A DNA stretch of 64,000 nucleotides from Pseudomonas flavescens (GCF_013408425.1 NZ_JACBYV010000001.1:1116001-1180000), one strand, 5' to 3'. Positions 56,082-64,000 are shown, counted from the stretch's first letter. Translations and numbers: made by a program. The notes: generated from the sequence alone by a model not told the origin.

Positions 56082-56867
56082 TCAAGCCGCCCTGGGCGGA
56101 AACTTCGGCTCGTGCAGGCCCAGGCGCATCGCCTCCTGAACGTGGCCCATGATGTCTTCCTGGGCCAGGGCGTACAGCCGTTGCAGATCCGGCAGCACGA
56201 AATACAGCGGCTGCAGGATGTCGATGCGGTAGGGCGTACGCATGGTTTCGACAGGATCGAACGGCAGGTGTTCGGGCTCTGCGGACAGGCAGTACAGCGC
56301 CTCCTTGGGTGAGGAGAGAATTCCGCCGCCGTAGATGCGCTTGCCCGCCGGGGTATCTACCAGCCCGAACTCGATGGTCATCCAGTACAGGCGAGCGAGA
56401 AACACCCGCTCCTGAGGCGTGGCGGCCAGACCCAGGCGGCCGTAGGTGTGGGTGAACCCGGCGAACCAGGGGTTGGTAAGCAACGGGCAGTGACCGAATA
56501 TCTCGTGGAAGATGTCCGGCTCCTGCAGGTAATCCAGCTCCGCTTCGCTGCGGATGAAGGTGGCCACCGGAAACTGCCGATTGGCGAGCAGTTCGAAGAA
56601 GCGTTGAAAGGGAATCAGCGCCGGTACCTGCGCGACTTGCCAGCCGGTGGCGGCGCGCAGCACGCGGTTGATGTCCGGCAACTGGGGAATCCGGTCATGG
56701 GGCAGGGCGAGCTCGTCCAGGCCATCGAGATAGGGTTGGCAGGCCCGTGACTCGATCACCGCGAGCTGGCGCTCGATCAGCGTCTGCCAGGTGCGATGCT
56801 CGACCTCGTCATAGTGGATAAAGCCGCTCGCCTCAGGCTGCCTGGCGACGTACTGGCTGGCTTTCAT
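56082..56867 (-). CDS. phhA: phenylalanine 4-monooxygenase PhhA
   Basis: This 261-residue pterin- and iron-dependent hydroxylase turns phenylalanine into tyrosine. Iron ligands H121 and H126 (FHEIFGHC) and E166 (YWMTIEFG) are present, with PDI and PFQRFFELLANRQFPVA blocks before them. ATG 56867 follows GGGAGA by nine bases; eight extra in-frame residues upstream are unlikely. It is divergent from phhR, its expected activator, with a TyrR-type box between them. Confidence 0.96.
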   Translation of the reverse strand: MKASQYVARQPEASGFIHYDEVEHRTWQTLIERQLAVIESRACQPYLDGLDELALPHDRIPQLPDINRVLRAATGWQVAQVPALIPFQRFFELLANRQFPVATFIRSEAELDYLQEPDIFHEIFGHCPLLTNPWFAGFTHTYGRLGLAATPQERVFLARLYWMTIEFGLVDTPAGKRIYGGGILSSPKEALYCLSAEPEHLPFDPVETMRTPYRIDILQPLYFVLPDLQRLYALAQEDIMGHVQEAMRLGLHEPKFPPRAA

Positions 56868-57046
56868 CGGGCGATCTCCCTGGTCTGTCACGGCTCGGTT
56901 TACGGGCTATCGAGGGGCGGGTGCGCGACGCATCAAGGCCGCTGCAGCTGGCGTCGACAACCCTTTCCATGGCCTGCAGCATGGCCCAGGCTGGAGATCT
57001 CGGGGAGCGCCTGCGCGATCCGTTCCAGCGCCTTGGACGGGATTTT

Positions 57047-57064
57047 CGTAAAGAAAGGATTACG
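57047..57064. promoter_or_regulatory. candidate PhhR (TyrR-type) box
   Basis: CGTAAA-N6-ATTACG fits the TyrR/PhhR consensus TGTAAA-N6-TTTACA at 9 of 12 positions and is nearly palindromic. It lies 84 bases before phhR and about 180 bases before phhA on the other strand. Confidence 0.5.
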
Positions 57065-57147
57065 TCTTGTGCGAAACCTTGTCCTGAGCCAGGTCGCATC
57101 CACTAGACTGGCAAGAAACCTTGACGAAAATAACAAGAGCGGCCGTC

Positions 57148-58701
57148 ATGCGTATCAAGATCCACTGCCAGAACCGTGTTGGCATCCTGCGCGATATCCT
57201 CGAACTGCTGGTCGACTATGGCATCAACGTCGCACGCGGCGAGGTCGGCGGCGAGCAGGGCAACGCCATTTACCTGCATTGCCCCAACCTGATCAATCTG
57301 CAGTTCCAGGCGCTGCGCGCCAAGTTCGAAGCCATCACCGGCGTGTTCGGCGTCAAGCGCGTGGGCCTGATGCCCAGTGAGCGTCGCCATCTGGAGCTCA
57401 ACGCCTTGCTCGGTGCGCTGGAATTCCCGGTGCTGTCCATCGACATGGGTGGCAGTATCGTCGCCGCCAACCGGGCCGCTGCCGGTCTGCTTGGGGTACG
57501 GGTGGACGAAGTACCGGGCATCGCGCTGTCGCGCTACGTCGAGGATTTCGATCTGCCGGAGCTGGTCCGCGCCAATCGCTCGCGCATCAATGGCCTGCGG
57601 GTGAAGGTCTGTGGCGACGTGTTTCTCGCCGATATCGCACCGCTGCAAAGCGAGCACGACGACAGCGAGGCCATGGCCGGTGCGGTGCTGACCCTGCACC
57701 GTGCCGACCGTGTCGGCGAGCGCATTTACCAGGTGCGCAAGCAGGAACTGCGTGGTTTCGACAGCATCTTCCAGAGTTCCCGAGTGATGGCGGCCGTGGT
57801 GCGTGAGGCGCGGCGCATGGCGCCGCTGGATGCACCGCTGTTGATCGAGGGCGAAACCGGCACCGGCAAGGAACTGCTGGCCCGCGCCTGCCACCTGGCC
57901 AGTCCGCGGGGCCAGTCGCCGTTCATGGCACTCAACTGTGCCGGCCTGCCGGAGTCGATGGCCGAGACCGAACTGTTCGGTTACGGCCCCGGTGCCTTCG
58001 AGGGGGCCCGTGCCGAGGGCAAGCTGGGCCTGCTGGAGCTGACCGCAGGCGGCACTCTGTTTCTCGATGGTGTCGGTGAAATGAGCCCGCGCCTGCAGGC
58101 CAAGCTGTTGCGCTTTCTGCAGGACGGTTGCTTCCGTCGGGTCGGCAGTGACGAGGAGGTGTACCTGGATGTGCGGGTGACCTGCGCCACCCAGCTCGAC
58201 CTCTCCGAGCTGTGCGCCCGTGGCGAGTTTCGCGAAGACCTGTACCACCGGCTCAACGTGCTGAGCCTGCACATCCCGCCGCTGCGTGAATGCCTGGATG
58301 GCCTGCAGCCGCTGGCCGAGCATTTTCTCGACCGCGCCAGCCGACAGATCGGCTGCCCGCTACCGGGTCTGGCGCCCGCCGCGCTGGACAAGCTGGGCCG
58401 TTACCATTGGCCGGGCAACGTGCGGCAGCTGGAGAACGTGCTGTTCCAGGCGGTGTCGCTGTGCGACGGCGCAGTGGTGAAGCCCGAGCACATTCGCCTG
58501 CCGGGCTACGGTGCGGCGCAGCCGCTGGGCGACTTCTCGCTGGAAGGCGGGCTGGACGCCATCGTCGGGCGTTTCGAGAAGGCCGTATTGGAGCGCCTGC
58601 ACGGGGAATTTCCCAGTAGCCGCTTGCTCGGCAAGCGGCTGGGCGTGTCCCACACCACCATCGCCAACAAGTTGCGCGAGCATGGGGTTGGCAAGGAGTA
58701 G
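57148..58701 (+). CDS. phhR: aromatic amino-acid regulator PhhR (TyrR family)
   Basis: This 517-residue regulator has an N-terminal ACT domain (MRIKIHCQNRVGILRDILELL), a PAS-like domain (about 80-190), an AAA+ domain with Walker A GETGTGK (235-241) and Walker B TLFLDGVGEM, and a C-terminal helix-turn-helix. The sigma-54 contact loop reads GAFEGA (282-287) instead of GAFTGA, as in PhhR proteins thought to work with sigma-70. It responds to Phe/Tyr and activates phhA. ATG 57148 gives the known start; nine upstream in-frame residues are not conserved. Confidence 0.94.
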   Translation: MRIKIHCQNRVGILRDILELLVDYGINVARGEVGGEQGNAIYLHCPNLINLQFQALRAKFEAITGVFGVKRVGLMPSERRHLELNALLGALEFPVLSIDMGGSIVAANRAAAGLLGVRVDEVPGIALSRYVEDFDLPELVRANRSRINGLRVKVCGDVFLADIAPLQSEHDDSEAMAGAVLTLHRADRVGERIYQVRKQELRGFDSIFQSSRVMAAVVREARRMAPLDAPLLIEGETGTGKELLARACHLASPRGQSPFMALNCAGLPESMAETELFGYGPGAFEGARAEGKLGLLELTAGGTLFLDGVGEMSPRLQAKLLRFLQDGCFRRVGSDEEVYLDVRVTCATQLDLSELCARGEFREDLYHRLNVLSLHIPPLRECLDGLQPLAEHFLDRASRQIGCPLPGLAPAALDKLGRYHWPGNVRQLENVLFQAVSLCDGAVVKPEHIRLPGYGAAQPLGDFSLEGGLDAIVGRFEKAVLERLHGEFPSSRLLGKRLGVSHTTIANKLREHGVGKE

Positions 58702-58708
58702 AAGGAAA

Positions 58709-58730
58709 CGAGCCCGGTGATCCGGGCTCG
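58709..58730 (+). terminator. hairpin between phhR and the DUF799 gene
   Basis: A perfect 9-bp stem CGAGCCCGG / TGAT / CCGGGCTCG eight bases after the phhR stop, between two convergent genes. It lacks a T run, so it may only protect 3' ends. Confidence 0.6.
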
Positions 58731-58741
58731 TCTGGCGGGTG

Positions 58742-59404
58742 TCAGCGAGCGCTGACGGGCCGCGCGCGCGGGCCGGGCAGAATGCCGTTGACCGGGTTGC
58801 TGCTCAGCAGGCGGGCACTGGTGATGCCGGCGATCTCGTGGCCGCGATCGTTCAGCGTGTTCATCACCTGATTGACCAGCGCGGTGATCAGGATGCCGGC
58901 CAGGCCGCCGCCGCTGTTCTGCTGCTGTTCGGCGCTGCTGGCCCGGGCGATGCCTTTCCACAGTTCCTTGCCGGTGCGCAGGTCGACCAGCGTGGCACTG
59001 GCGGCCACCGCTACCTCGCTGCTGATCACCTTGTAGCTGCTGCCGTACTCGGTCACGTCGATGTACAGCACGGTGTCGGCACCGAAGATCTCGTAGAGCT
59101 TCTGCGGCGGGACTTCGCGGATTTCCTCGGCGTTGAGCATGCCGTTCTGCTTGAAGGTCTCGTTGACCACCGCCACCGGGAGCACGTAGTAGCCGGCCTC
59201 GCTCAGGGGCGCGGTGATCAGCGAATACATGCTGAAGGTGGCCTTGATGTCCGGGGATTTGTTGATCGGTGGCAGCACCAGAATGGAGGCCGGGCTGCTT
59301 TCCTTGAAGGCGCTGTAGTCGTAGGGCTGCTGGGTGGCGCAACCGGCGAGCAGGGCGATGGCGGCCAGGGCCGCGAGTGTTTTGAGAGAGGTCAGTAGAG
59401 GCAT
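58742..59404 (-). CDS. DUF799 lipoprotein (GNA1162-like)
   Basis: This 220-residue lipoprotein has a signal peptide with lipobox LAGC (ALLAGCATQQP). The mature part has ASILVLPPINKSPDIKATFS and LYEIFGADTVLYIDVTEYG, as in the Neisseria GNA1162 / DUF799 family. It is the third gene of a CsgG-type, DUF4810, DUF799 set. A GTG at 59413 overlapping the previous stop (GTGA) is an alternative start. Confidence 0.85.
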   Translation of the reverse strand: MPLLTSLKTLAALAAIALLAGCATQQPYDYSAFKESSPASILVLPPINKSPDIKATFSMYSLITAPLSEAGYYVLPVAVVNETFKQNGMLNAEEIREVPPQKLYEIFGADTVLYIDVTEYGSSYKVISSEVAVAASATLVDLRTGKELWKGIARASSAEQQQNSGGGLAGILITALVNQVMNTLNDRGHEIAGITSARLLSSNPVNGILPGPRARPVSAR

Positions 59405-59409
59405 GTCGG

Positions 59410-59766
59410 TCACTTGGCCATATTGCGCATCAGGAAGTCCATGTACTGAGCGGACTCGGGGAACAGGGCCTTCTCGGTTTCGAATTGCTGGCGCACCTGA
59501 TCGGGTTTGCCGATCTCCGCGTACAGCATGCCGAGGTGGGCATGGAAACCTGGCGGCAGGGTACGGTCCGCGGCGCGGGCTTTCTGTGCACTGGCTTCAA
59601 GGGCGGCAATCTGCTCTTCGGTGCCGGTGGTGTTCTCGAAGCGTTGGTAGACCTGCTGCTGATAACCATCCCAGTAGTACAGCGATTTGGGCTGCTGGGC
59701 GCAGCCGCCGAGCGTTGCGGCAGCGAGCAGGGCTGCCAGCAGAAGGGGAGTACGGGCGAATGTCAT
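59410..59766 (-). CDS. DUF4810 lipoprotein
   Basis: A 118-residue lipoprotein with signal peptide and lipobox LGGC, then QPKSLYYWDGYQQQVYQRFE and a tetratricopeptide-like helical part (HLGMLYAEIGKPDQVRQQFE). It is the middle gene of the three-lipoprotein operon. Its function is unknown; TPR-like small lipoproteins often brace envelope assemblies. Confidence 0.85.
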   Translation of the reverse strand: MTFARTPLLLAALLAAATLGGCAQQPKSLYYWDGYQQQVYQRFENTTGTEEQIAALEASAQKARAADRTLPPGFHAHLGMLYAEIGKPDQVRQQFETEKALFPESAQYMDFLMRNMAK

Positions 59767-59783
59767 GGTCGAGTTCTCCGCGC

Positions 59784-60452
59784 TCACTTGGCCGGGCGCC
59801 AGGCGCCGCTGTCGACACCGCTGACCAGGTTGTTCACGGCTTCGCGAATCGCCAGGTCGAGCACCTTGCCATTGAGCGTCGAGTCGTAACTGGCGGTGCC
59901 GCCGAAGCCGATCACTTCGCGGTTCGACAGGCTGTACTCGCCGGCGCCCTGGGTGGAATAGACCACTTCGGACGTGCTGACGTCGACGATATTGAGATTC
60001 ACCTTGGCGTAGGCGATCTGCTGTTTGCCGCGGCCGAGAATGCCGAACAGCTGGTGATCGCCAACTTCCTTGCGGCCGAACTCGGTGACGTCACCGGTGA
60101 CTACGAAGTTGGCGCCTTTCACCTGCTGGGCCTGTTTGGAGAAGCCCGACTCCTGCTGCAGCTCTGCCAGGTTGTCGCGGTCGAGCACATTGAAGCGGTT
60201 CGACTGCTGCAGGTGGGTGATCAGGATGGTTTTGGCCTGCCCGCCAAGGCGGTCGACGCTGTCGCTGAAAATGCCGCGCAGATAGCTGGAACGGTTATCG
60301 AACTTGCCGACGGCGATCGGGCTGCGCGGACCGTTGTAATGGCTCGCTGCGGTAGTGACCTTGGCGACTTCCAGGGTGCGCGAGCTTTCGGTGGCGCAAC
60401 CGGCCAGCAGCACGAGCATGCCTGCAAGGATGGCGGTGATGATCTTGTTCAT
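59784..60452 (-). CDS. CsgG/HfaB-family lipoprotein
   Basis: This 222-residue lipoprotein has lipobox LAGC (C near residue 19) and a CsgG-like domain: SPIAVGKFDNRSSY, TILITHLQQSNRFNVLDRDNLAELQQE, then GANFVVTGDVTEFG. CsgG proper forms the curli secretion pore, but no curli subunit genes are nearby. With DUF4810 and DUF799 it forms an envelope lipoprotein set whose role is not established. ATG 60452 gives the signal peptide MNKIITAILAGMLVLLAGC. Confidence 0.86.
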   Translation of the reverse strand: MNKIITAILAGMLVLLAGCATESSRTLEVAKVTTAASHYNGPRSPIAVGKFDNRSSYLRGIFSDSVDRLGGQAKTILITHLQQSNRFNVLDRDNLAELQQESGFSKQAQQVKGANFVVTGDVTEFGRKEVGDHQLFGILGRGKQQIAYAKVNLNIVDVSTSEVVYSTQGAGEYSLSNREVIGFGGTASYDSTLNGKVLDLAIREAVNNLVSGVDSGAWRPAK

Positions 60453-60748
60453 ACGAGTCTCGTGAAAAAGTGGGCAGGGCAAAGCCTGTAACGGACAGGA
60501 AGCTGCCGAACACGTTCACAAGGCGCTAATGCATGGGGGTAACTGTCGCGCTGGGTGCTGCGCGAGGGAGACTGCCGAAGTCTGTCCATGACGTTAAATC
60601 CGAGGTACGGGTGTACGTGCTTCCTGCGCAGGCGATTTTAATGATCATCGCCACGCATTGCCAGCGTTGCCGGTCATCGATGTGATGGGGTTGGTAAAGC
60701 GTTGCCTGAGAAGCCCGCAGGGCGGTGGCAGTCTTCCGAGGCAAGGTG

Positions 60749-60774
60749 CTGCCGAGCGCAGAGCCGCTCGGCAG
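60749..60774. terminator. GC-rich hairpin after the TonB receptor (outer)
   Basis: A perfect 10-bp stem CTGCCGAGCG / CAGAGC / CGCTCGGCAG, the second of two strong hairpins after the stop of the leftward receptor gene. No T run. I see no gene in 60453-60827. Confidence 0.55.
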
Positions 60775-60778
60775 GCAT

Positions 60779-60808
60779 CTCGCAGCACCTTGGCAACGGT
60801 GCTGCGAG
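60779..60808. terminator. GC-rich hairpin after the TonB receptor (inner)
   Basis: A perfect 11-bp stem CTCGCAGCACC / 8-base loop / GGTGCTGCGAG, 20 bases after the receptor stop. Part of its arm (GGTGCTGC) is repeated in front of the outer hairpin, so alternative pairings are possible. Confidence 0.6.
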
Positions 60809-60827
60809 CATTGCCCCGACACTCCGG

Positions 60828-63173
60828 TCAGTAGGTGTACTTCAGGGCGGTCATGAAATTGCGCGGCGGGCCGTAGATGCCATTACCCGCCGACCCCATG
60901 AAGTACTCCTTGTCGAACAGGTTGTTGACGTTGAGCGAGGCGGTCAGGTTTTCGCTGATGTCATAGCGAGCCATCAGGTTGGCGAGGGCATAGCTGCTTT
61001 GCGTGTAGAGATGCAGGTTGTCGCCGGTCTTGCTTTCCCAGTTGATCCCGCCACCAATCGTCAATTTATTCAGGGCACCTGGGAGACGATAGGTGGTGAA
61101 GGTCTTGACGCTGTGTCGAGGCGCCCGGGTCAGGATGCGCTCGTCGTCCTTGTTGCGGGTAACGCTGTAAACGTAGCCGCTAGTGAAGTTCCAGCCCTCT
61201 GCGAGTTCGCCATTGAGCTCGAGCTCCACGCCCTCAGTGGTCGTATCGTTGTAGAGGTCGTAAGTGCGCTCGGCGCTGCTCCAGACGGCCAGGTTGTCCT
61301 GCTCGGTCCTGAACACGGAAAAGTTGGAGTTGAGGTGACCATCATTGAAGCTGCCCTTGATGCCGGCTTCATAACTGGTGCCTTCTTCCGGCGCTGGCGA
61401 CTCGACGTAGTCCTGGACGAAGGAGTCTTGCGGCTGGAATATCTGCGTGTAACTGGCGTACACCGACCACGTGTCATTCAGCGTGTGAACGAGGCCCGCG
61501 TAGGGCACGAATATCCCGCTTTCACGGCTGTTTTCTTTGCTCTTGAGGCCAGTTGTGTAAGACGTGGAGTCCTTGTTCTGCTTCCAGTCGGTTACCCGGC
61601 CACCCAGTAGCAGACTTGTATCCTCAGACAGGTGCAGGCGGGTGCTGAGGTACACACCATACTGATACTCGTGAGAAGTCGATTTCCCGCTGCGGTTGAA
61701 GTCAGGCCTTGGTGTCGCATCGACCCAATCTGATGCATCCGCAACGGTGAGGGCGGATCGCAGCGCATAGCCAGGACTGCTCGACTGCAGTTGCGACAGC
61801 GTGACGCCCCCGATCAATTCATGCTCCTGCCCGAACAGCGAGAAGGGGCCTGTCACATAGGCGTCCAGGCTGTCCTGACCGACATCGCTTGCCCAATGAA
61901 CCGGGCGCACGATGCCACCTGTTCCGGTTGCCTGGTCGATATTGCCTGTCAGGTTTCCAGTGATGGTGTCGTAGCTGTACTCGGTGTGGGTGAGCTCTGC
62001 CTTGGCATTCCAGCCTGACTCGAAGCTGTGCTCGATCGATGTAAAGACGCTGCTCAGTTCGTGGTCGTAGTACTGCCACTTGGGCGTGTCGTTATCTTCT
62101 GCATCGAATCGGATGCGCTGCCCGTTGCTGTAGAACAGCAGGCTGGGCCTCACCGGGGAGTCGGTGTCCCGGGTGATATGGCTGAAGCCGAGCGTGAGCA
62201 GGGTGCTGTCATTCAGGTCCACTTCGGTAATGCCATAGAGCGTGAAGTAGTCCTGCTGGTAATTGTCTGTCCAGGCTCCCTGCTGCTTGTAATCGACCAC
62301 TGCCCGAGCACGGATATTACCGTTCTCCGTCAGGGGGCCTGAGACGTCCACTCCTGTTCCATATCGTTGCCAGTTGCCTGCTTCGGCATTCAGGATGACT
62401 TGCGGCTCGTAGGTTGGGCGTTTGCGGATCATGTTGATCGTTGCGGATGGTGTTCCCAGCCCGCTCATCATGCCGGTAGCGCCACGCACGATCTCGATGC
62501 GGTCGAAGATTGCCGTGCTTTGCAGGTAGTTGCTCAGTGATGACGAGGTCGGCACGCCATCGATCTGGAAGCTTTTGATGGAAGAGCCGCGCGCCCAGAT
62601 TTGCGGGGCGTCAGCTCCCATGCCCAGCGGTTTGACGGTAACTCCGGGGGTGGCCTCCAGCACGTCACTCAAGTTGGTCAGGCGTTGGTCATCCATGCGT
62701 TGTCGGGTTATCACCGCAATCGACTGTGGTGTTTCCTTGGGCGACAAATTGAGGCGCGTGGAACTGCTCGTCGACCAAGTCGTGTAAGAGCCGGTGCCTT
62801 CGGTGGTCGAGCCAGGCGCCTTGCCGGAAATGCTCAGGGCCGAAAGCTCCATGCCACCGCTGATTGGTAGCGGCTGTAGCTCATAACGATTCTCGCCGGT
62901 TTTCACCGCTTCCAGGCCGCTGCCCTCAAGCAGGATCGCCAGCGCCTGTTCGATGCTGTAGCTGCCGTCCAGAGCGCGACTGTGCTGGCCGCTGGTCAGG
63001 CTGGCATCGCCGGCCAGGAAAATGCCGGCTTGAGCGGCGAGGCGGTTGAGTTGCGTGGCCAGCGGGCCGGATTCGAGTTGGTAGTGTTCGGCGGCGCTGG
63101 CCAGTGGTGCGAACAGGGCCAGGGCGATGGCCAGGCTCAGGGGGCGTAGAGAAACCGAGGGGCGAGGGGACAT
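60828..63173 (-). CDS. TonB-dependent siderophore receptor with STN signalling domain
   Basis: This 781-residue receptor has a signal peptide ending at LASAAE (residue 28), an STN domain (about 30-100: LATQLNRLAAQAGIFLAGD..., YSIEQALAILLEGSGL), a TonB box region, a plug with ETPQSIAVITRQRMDD and IDGVPTSSSLSNYL, and a barrel ending in aromatic residues (KYTY). The STN domain passes ligand binding to a FecR-type anti-sigma protein, and a fecR-like gene lies just upstream on the same strand. The ligand is probably a ferri-siderophore of the FoxA/FpvA/FiuA kind, possibly foreign, and is not known. A Fur box lies 75 bases before the ATG. Confidence 0.92.
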   Translation of the reverse strand: MSPRPSVSLRPLSLAIALALFAPLASAAEHYQLESGPLATQLNRLAAQAGIFLAGDASLTSGQHSRALDGSYSIEQALAILLEGSGLEAVKTGENRYELQPLPISGGMELSALSISGKAPGSTTEGTGSYTTWSTSSSTRLNLSPKETPQSIAVITRQRMDDQRLTNLSDVLEATPGVTVKPLGMGADAPQIWARGSSIKSFQIDGVPTSSSLSNYLQSTAIFDRIEIVRGATGMMSGLGTPSATINMIRKRPTYEPQVILNAEAGNWQRYGTGVDVSGPLTENGNIRARAVVDYKQQGAWTDNYQQDYFTLYGITEVDLNDSTLLTLGFSHITRDTDSPVRPSLLFYSNGQRIRFDAEDNDTPKWQYYDHELSSVFTSIEHSFESGWNAKAELTHTEYSYDTITGNLTGNIDQATGTGGIVRPVHWASDVGQDSLDAYVTGPFSLFGQEHELIGGVTLSQLQSSSPGYALRSALTVADASDWVDATPRPDFNRSGKSTSHEYQYGVYLSTRLHLSEDTSLLLGGRVTDWKQNKDSTSYTTGLKSKENSRESGIFVPYAGLVHTLNDTWSVYASYTQIFQPQDSFVQDYVESPAPEEGTSYEAGIKGSFNDGHLNSNFSVFRTEQDNLAVWSSAERTYDLYNDTTTEGVELELNGELAEGWNFTSGYVYSVTRNKDDERILTRAPRHSVKTFTTYRLPGALNKLTIGGGINWESKTGDNLHLYTQSSYALANLMARYDISENLTASLNVNNLFDKEYFMGSAGNGIYGPPRNFMTALKYTY

Positions 63174-63247
63174 GGGTGTTCCTTGGCTGATGGTATGGCA
63201 GTGTCATCAGCTAATTCGGATGAGACGGGAAAACCGGAACGCGGAAA

Positions 63248-63262
63248 TGAAAATAATTTTCA
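63248..63262. promoter_or_regulatory. Fur box before the STN receptor
   Basis: TGAAAATAATTTTCA is a perfect 7-1-7 palindrome and differs from TGATAATnATTATCA at only two symmetrical positions. It lies 75 bases before the receptor start. Confidence 0.8.
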
Positions 63263-63331
63263 AATGGATTTCTTGTTTTCTTTGAAAAGCGCTGTGGTGG
63301 CGATAGTGGTCATTCATTACGGAGACACCAA

Positions 63332-63445
63332 TTGGTGGGCTAAAGCCCACCCTACAGCTGGATGTGCGCAGCCCTGTAGGTTGGATGGCAAGACGGTATC
63401 TGCCGAGGAGCTGGGCTTCAGCCCACCAGATCGAATGTCCGCCAC
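63332..63445. repeat. short GGGCTAAAGCCC-type repeats
   Basis: GGTGGGCTAAAGCCCACCCTAC, CTGTAGGTTGGATGG and CTGGGCTTCAGCCCACCAG are fragments of a small dispersed hairpin repeat between fecR and the receptor. The first and last are perfect or near-perfect hairpins. No other gene is seen in 63174-63462. Confidence 0.6.
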
Positions 63446-63462
63446 AGCGTTTGATCGAGCGG

Positions 63463-64000
63463 CTACCGCCTGGCTTCGAGGCTGATCCACCACGGCAGTG
63501 GCCGTTCGATGCGGATCGGCAGCACGCTTTGCAGCATGCTCAGGCTCTGTTGCAGATCGTTCAGCGGGAAGGTACCCATCACCCGCAGATCGGCGATTTC
63601 CGGTGCGACACCGATATGGCCATGGTGATGGCGGGCCAGCTCGGTGATCACGTCGCCCAGCGGTCGTTCATCGGCCTGCAGAATCCCTCGCGACCAGCTC
63701 TGCCGTCCGTTACTGGCCGCTTCCTCCGTGTTCAGCTGCGCGGCATCGAAACGGCGCTGGCGGCCAGCGGGTACCACCGTGGCTACCTCGCTCTGATCGC
63801 CCAAGCGAATGGCAACCTGGCCCTCGAACACGTCGAGTCTCGTCTGGTCTGCCTGCTGACCAATACTGAAGCGGGTACCCAGCGGCTGCAGGCTGCCTTG
63901 AGCGGTTTCGACGAGAAAAGGTCGACTATCCCTGGCGGTCTCGATCAGCACTTCGCCCTGAATCAGGCGCAACACGCGTCGTTGCGCCGTGTAGGCAATG
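63463..64000 (-). CDS. FecR-type anti-sigma regulator, cut by the window end
   Basis: The C-terminal 179 residues of a FecR protein. The frame stays open to the window edge, so the true start and the inner-membrane segment are outside. It shows RRVLRLIQGEVLIETA, LGTRFSIGQQADQTRLDVFEGQVAI, then RFDAAQLN and the final DVITELARHHHGHIGVAP, DLRVMGTFPLNDLQQSL typical of FecR C-termini. It would take the signal from the STN receptor downstream and control an ECF sigma factor expected upstream of the window. Confidence 0.9.
   Translation of the reverse strand, partial: IAYTAQRRVLRLIQGEVLIETARDSRPFLVETAQGSLQPLGTRFSIGQQADQTRLDVFEGQVAIRLGDQSEVATVVPAGRQRRFDAAQLNTEEAASNGRQSWSRGILQADERPLGDVITELARHHHGHIGVAPEIADLRVMGTFPLNDLQQSLSMLQSVLPIRIERPLPWWISLEARR

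Noticed and set aside
57012..57027. Sigma-54 (-24/-12) promoter for phhA on the minus strand (TGGAACG-N4-GCGC)
   Set aside because: The -12 half is GCGC rather than TTGC and PhhR has GAFEGA, so the match is too weak to list as a feature.

Overview
The window looks like a chromosome segment of a Pseudomonas of the P. mendocina / P. alcaligenes type. Evidence: phhA-phhB-phhR, earP-efp, cobF, prmB, a fused glucosylglycerol-phosphate synthase/phosphatase, REP/REPIN elements, and a core block in the same order as the P. aeruginosa PA2817-PA2811 region. No plasmid or phage backbone is visible.

Layout. (1) 1-290: end of a tRNA-Gly / tRNA-Glu / tRNA-Gly cluster plus terminator. (2) 0.3-33.7 kb: a composite accessory region lying between tRNA-Gly and the PA2817-like gene; in P. 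aeruginosa PAO1 these two are close neighbours (established knowledge). It starts with a decayed integrase (about 441-905). A complete-looking pseudomonine-type siderophore locus follows (1.1-24.4 kb). It comprises the pmsCEAB operon (salicylate and histamine supply), two NRPS genes, an N-monooxygenase, an ECF sigma factor, two YbtP/YbtQ-like ABC half transporters, a FecCD-type importer with lipoprotein, and a TonB receptor. Three near-consensus Fur boxes sit in front of its transcription units. An IS3-family scar (24.4-24.7 kb) separates this from a second accessory block (24.9-33.7 kb). That block has a lone lpd and a six-gene operon: isonitrile synthase, HAD phosphatase, MFS pump, tyrosine-phosphatase-like protein, a second isonitrile synthase fused to an Fe(II)/2-oxoglutarate oxygenase, and a GT1-type glycosyltransferase. 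A convergent TetR gene closes it. (3) 33.8-42.6 kb: core genes (fadE-like, GST, YadGH-like ABC transporter, CorA, PlsC, crotonase) and a tandem REPIN array. (4) 42.9-44.4 kb: tRNA-Ser(GGA) and a small degraded insertion bounded by a near-copy of the tRNA 3' end, holding a toxin relic. (5) 44.6-60.5 kb: core genes including earP-efp, prmB, cobF, ggpPS, phhAB/phhR and a CsgG-type lipoprotein triad. (6) 60.8-64.0 kb: a Fur-box-preceded TonB receptor with a signalling domain and a truncated fecR.

How the genes work together. PmsC and PmsB turn chorismate into salicylate, PmsE loads salicylate onto its own carrier domain, and PmsA makes histamine, which the monooxygenase probably N-hydroxylates. 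The Cy-Cy-A protein would activate and cyclise threonine (inferred by analogy with pseudomonine), using the carrier on the separate T-C protein, because its own C-terminal carrier lacks the serine. The T-C protein then condenses the chain with the amine. No thioesterase, PPTase or MbtH gene is visible.

The best candidate for an undescribed system is the operon at 26.5-33.1 kb: two different isonitrile synthases, one fused to its oxygenase, together with a glycosyltransferase, an exporter and two phosphatase-like proteins. It suggests a glycosylated vinyl-isonitrile, or a product with two isonitriles. Product and amino-acid precursor cannot be told from sequence alone.
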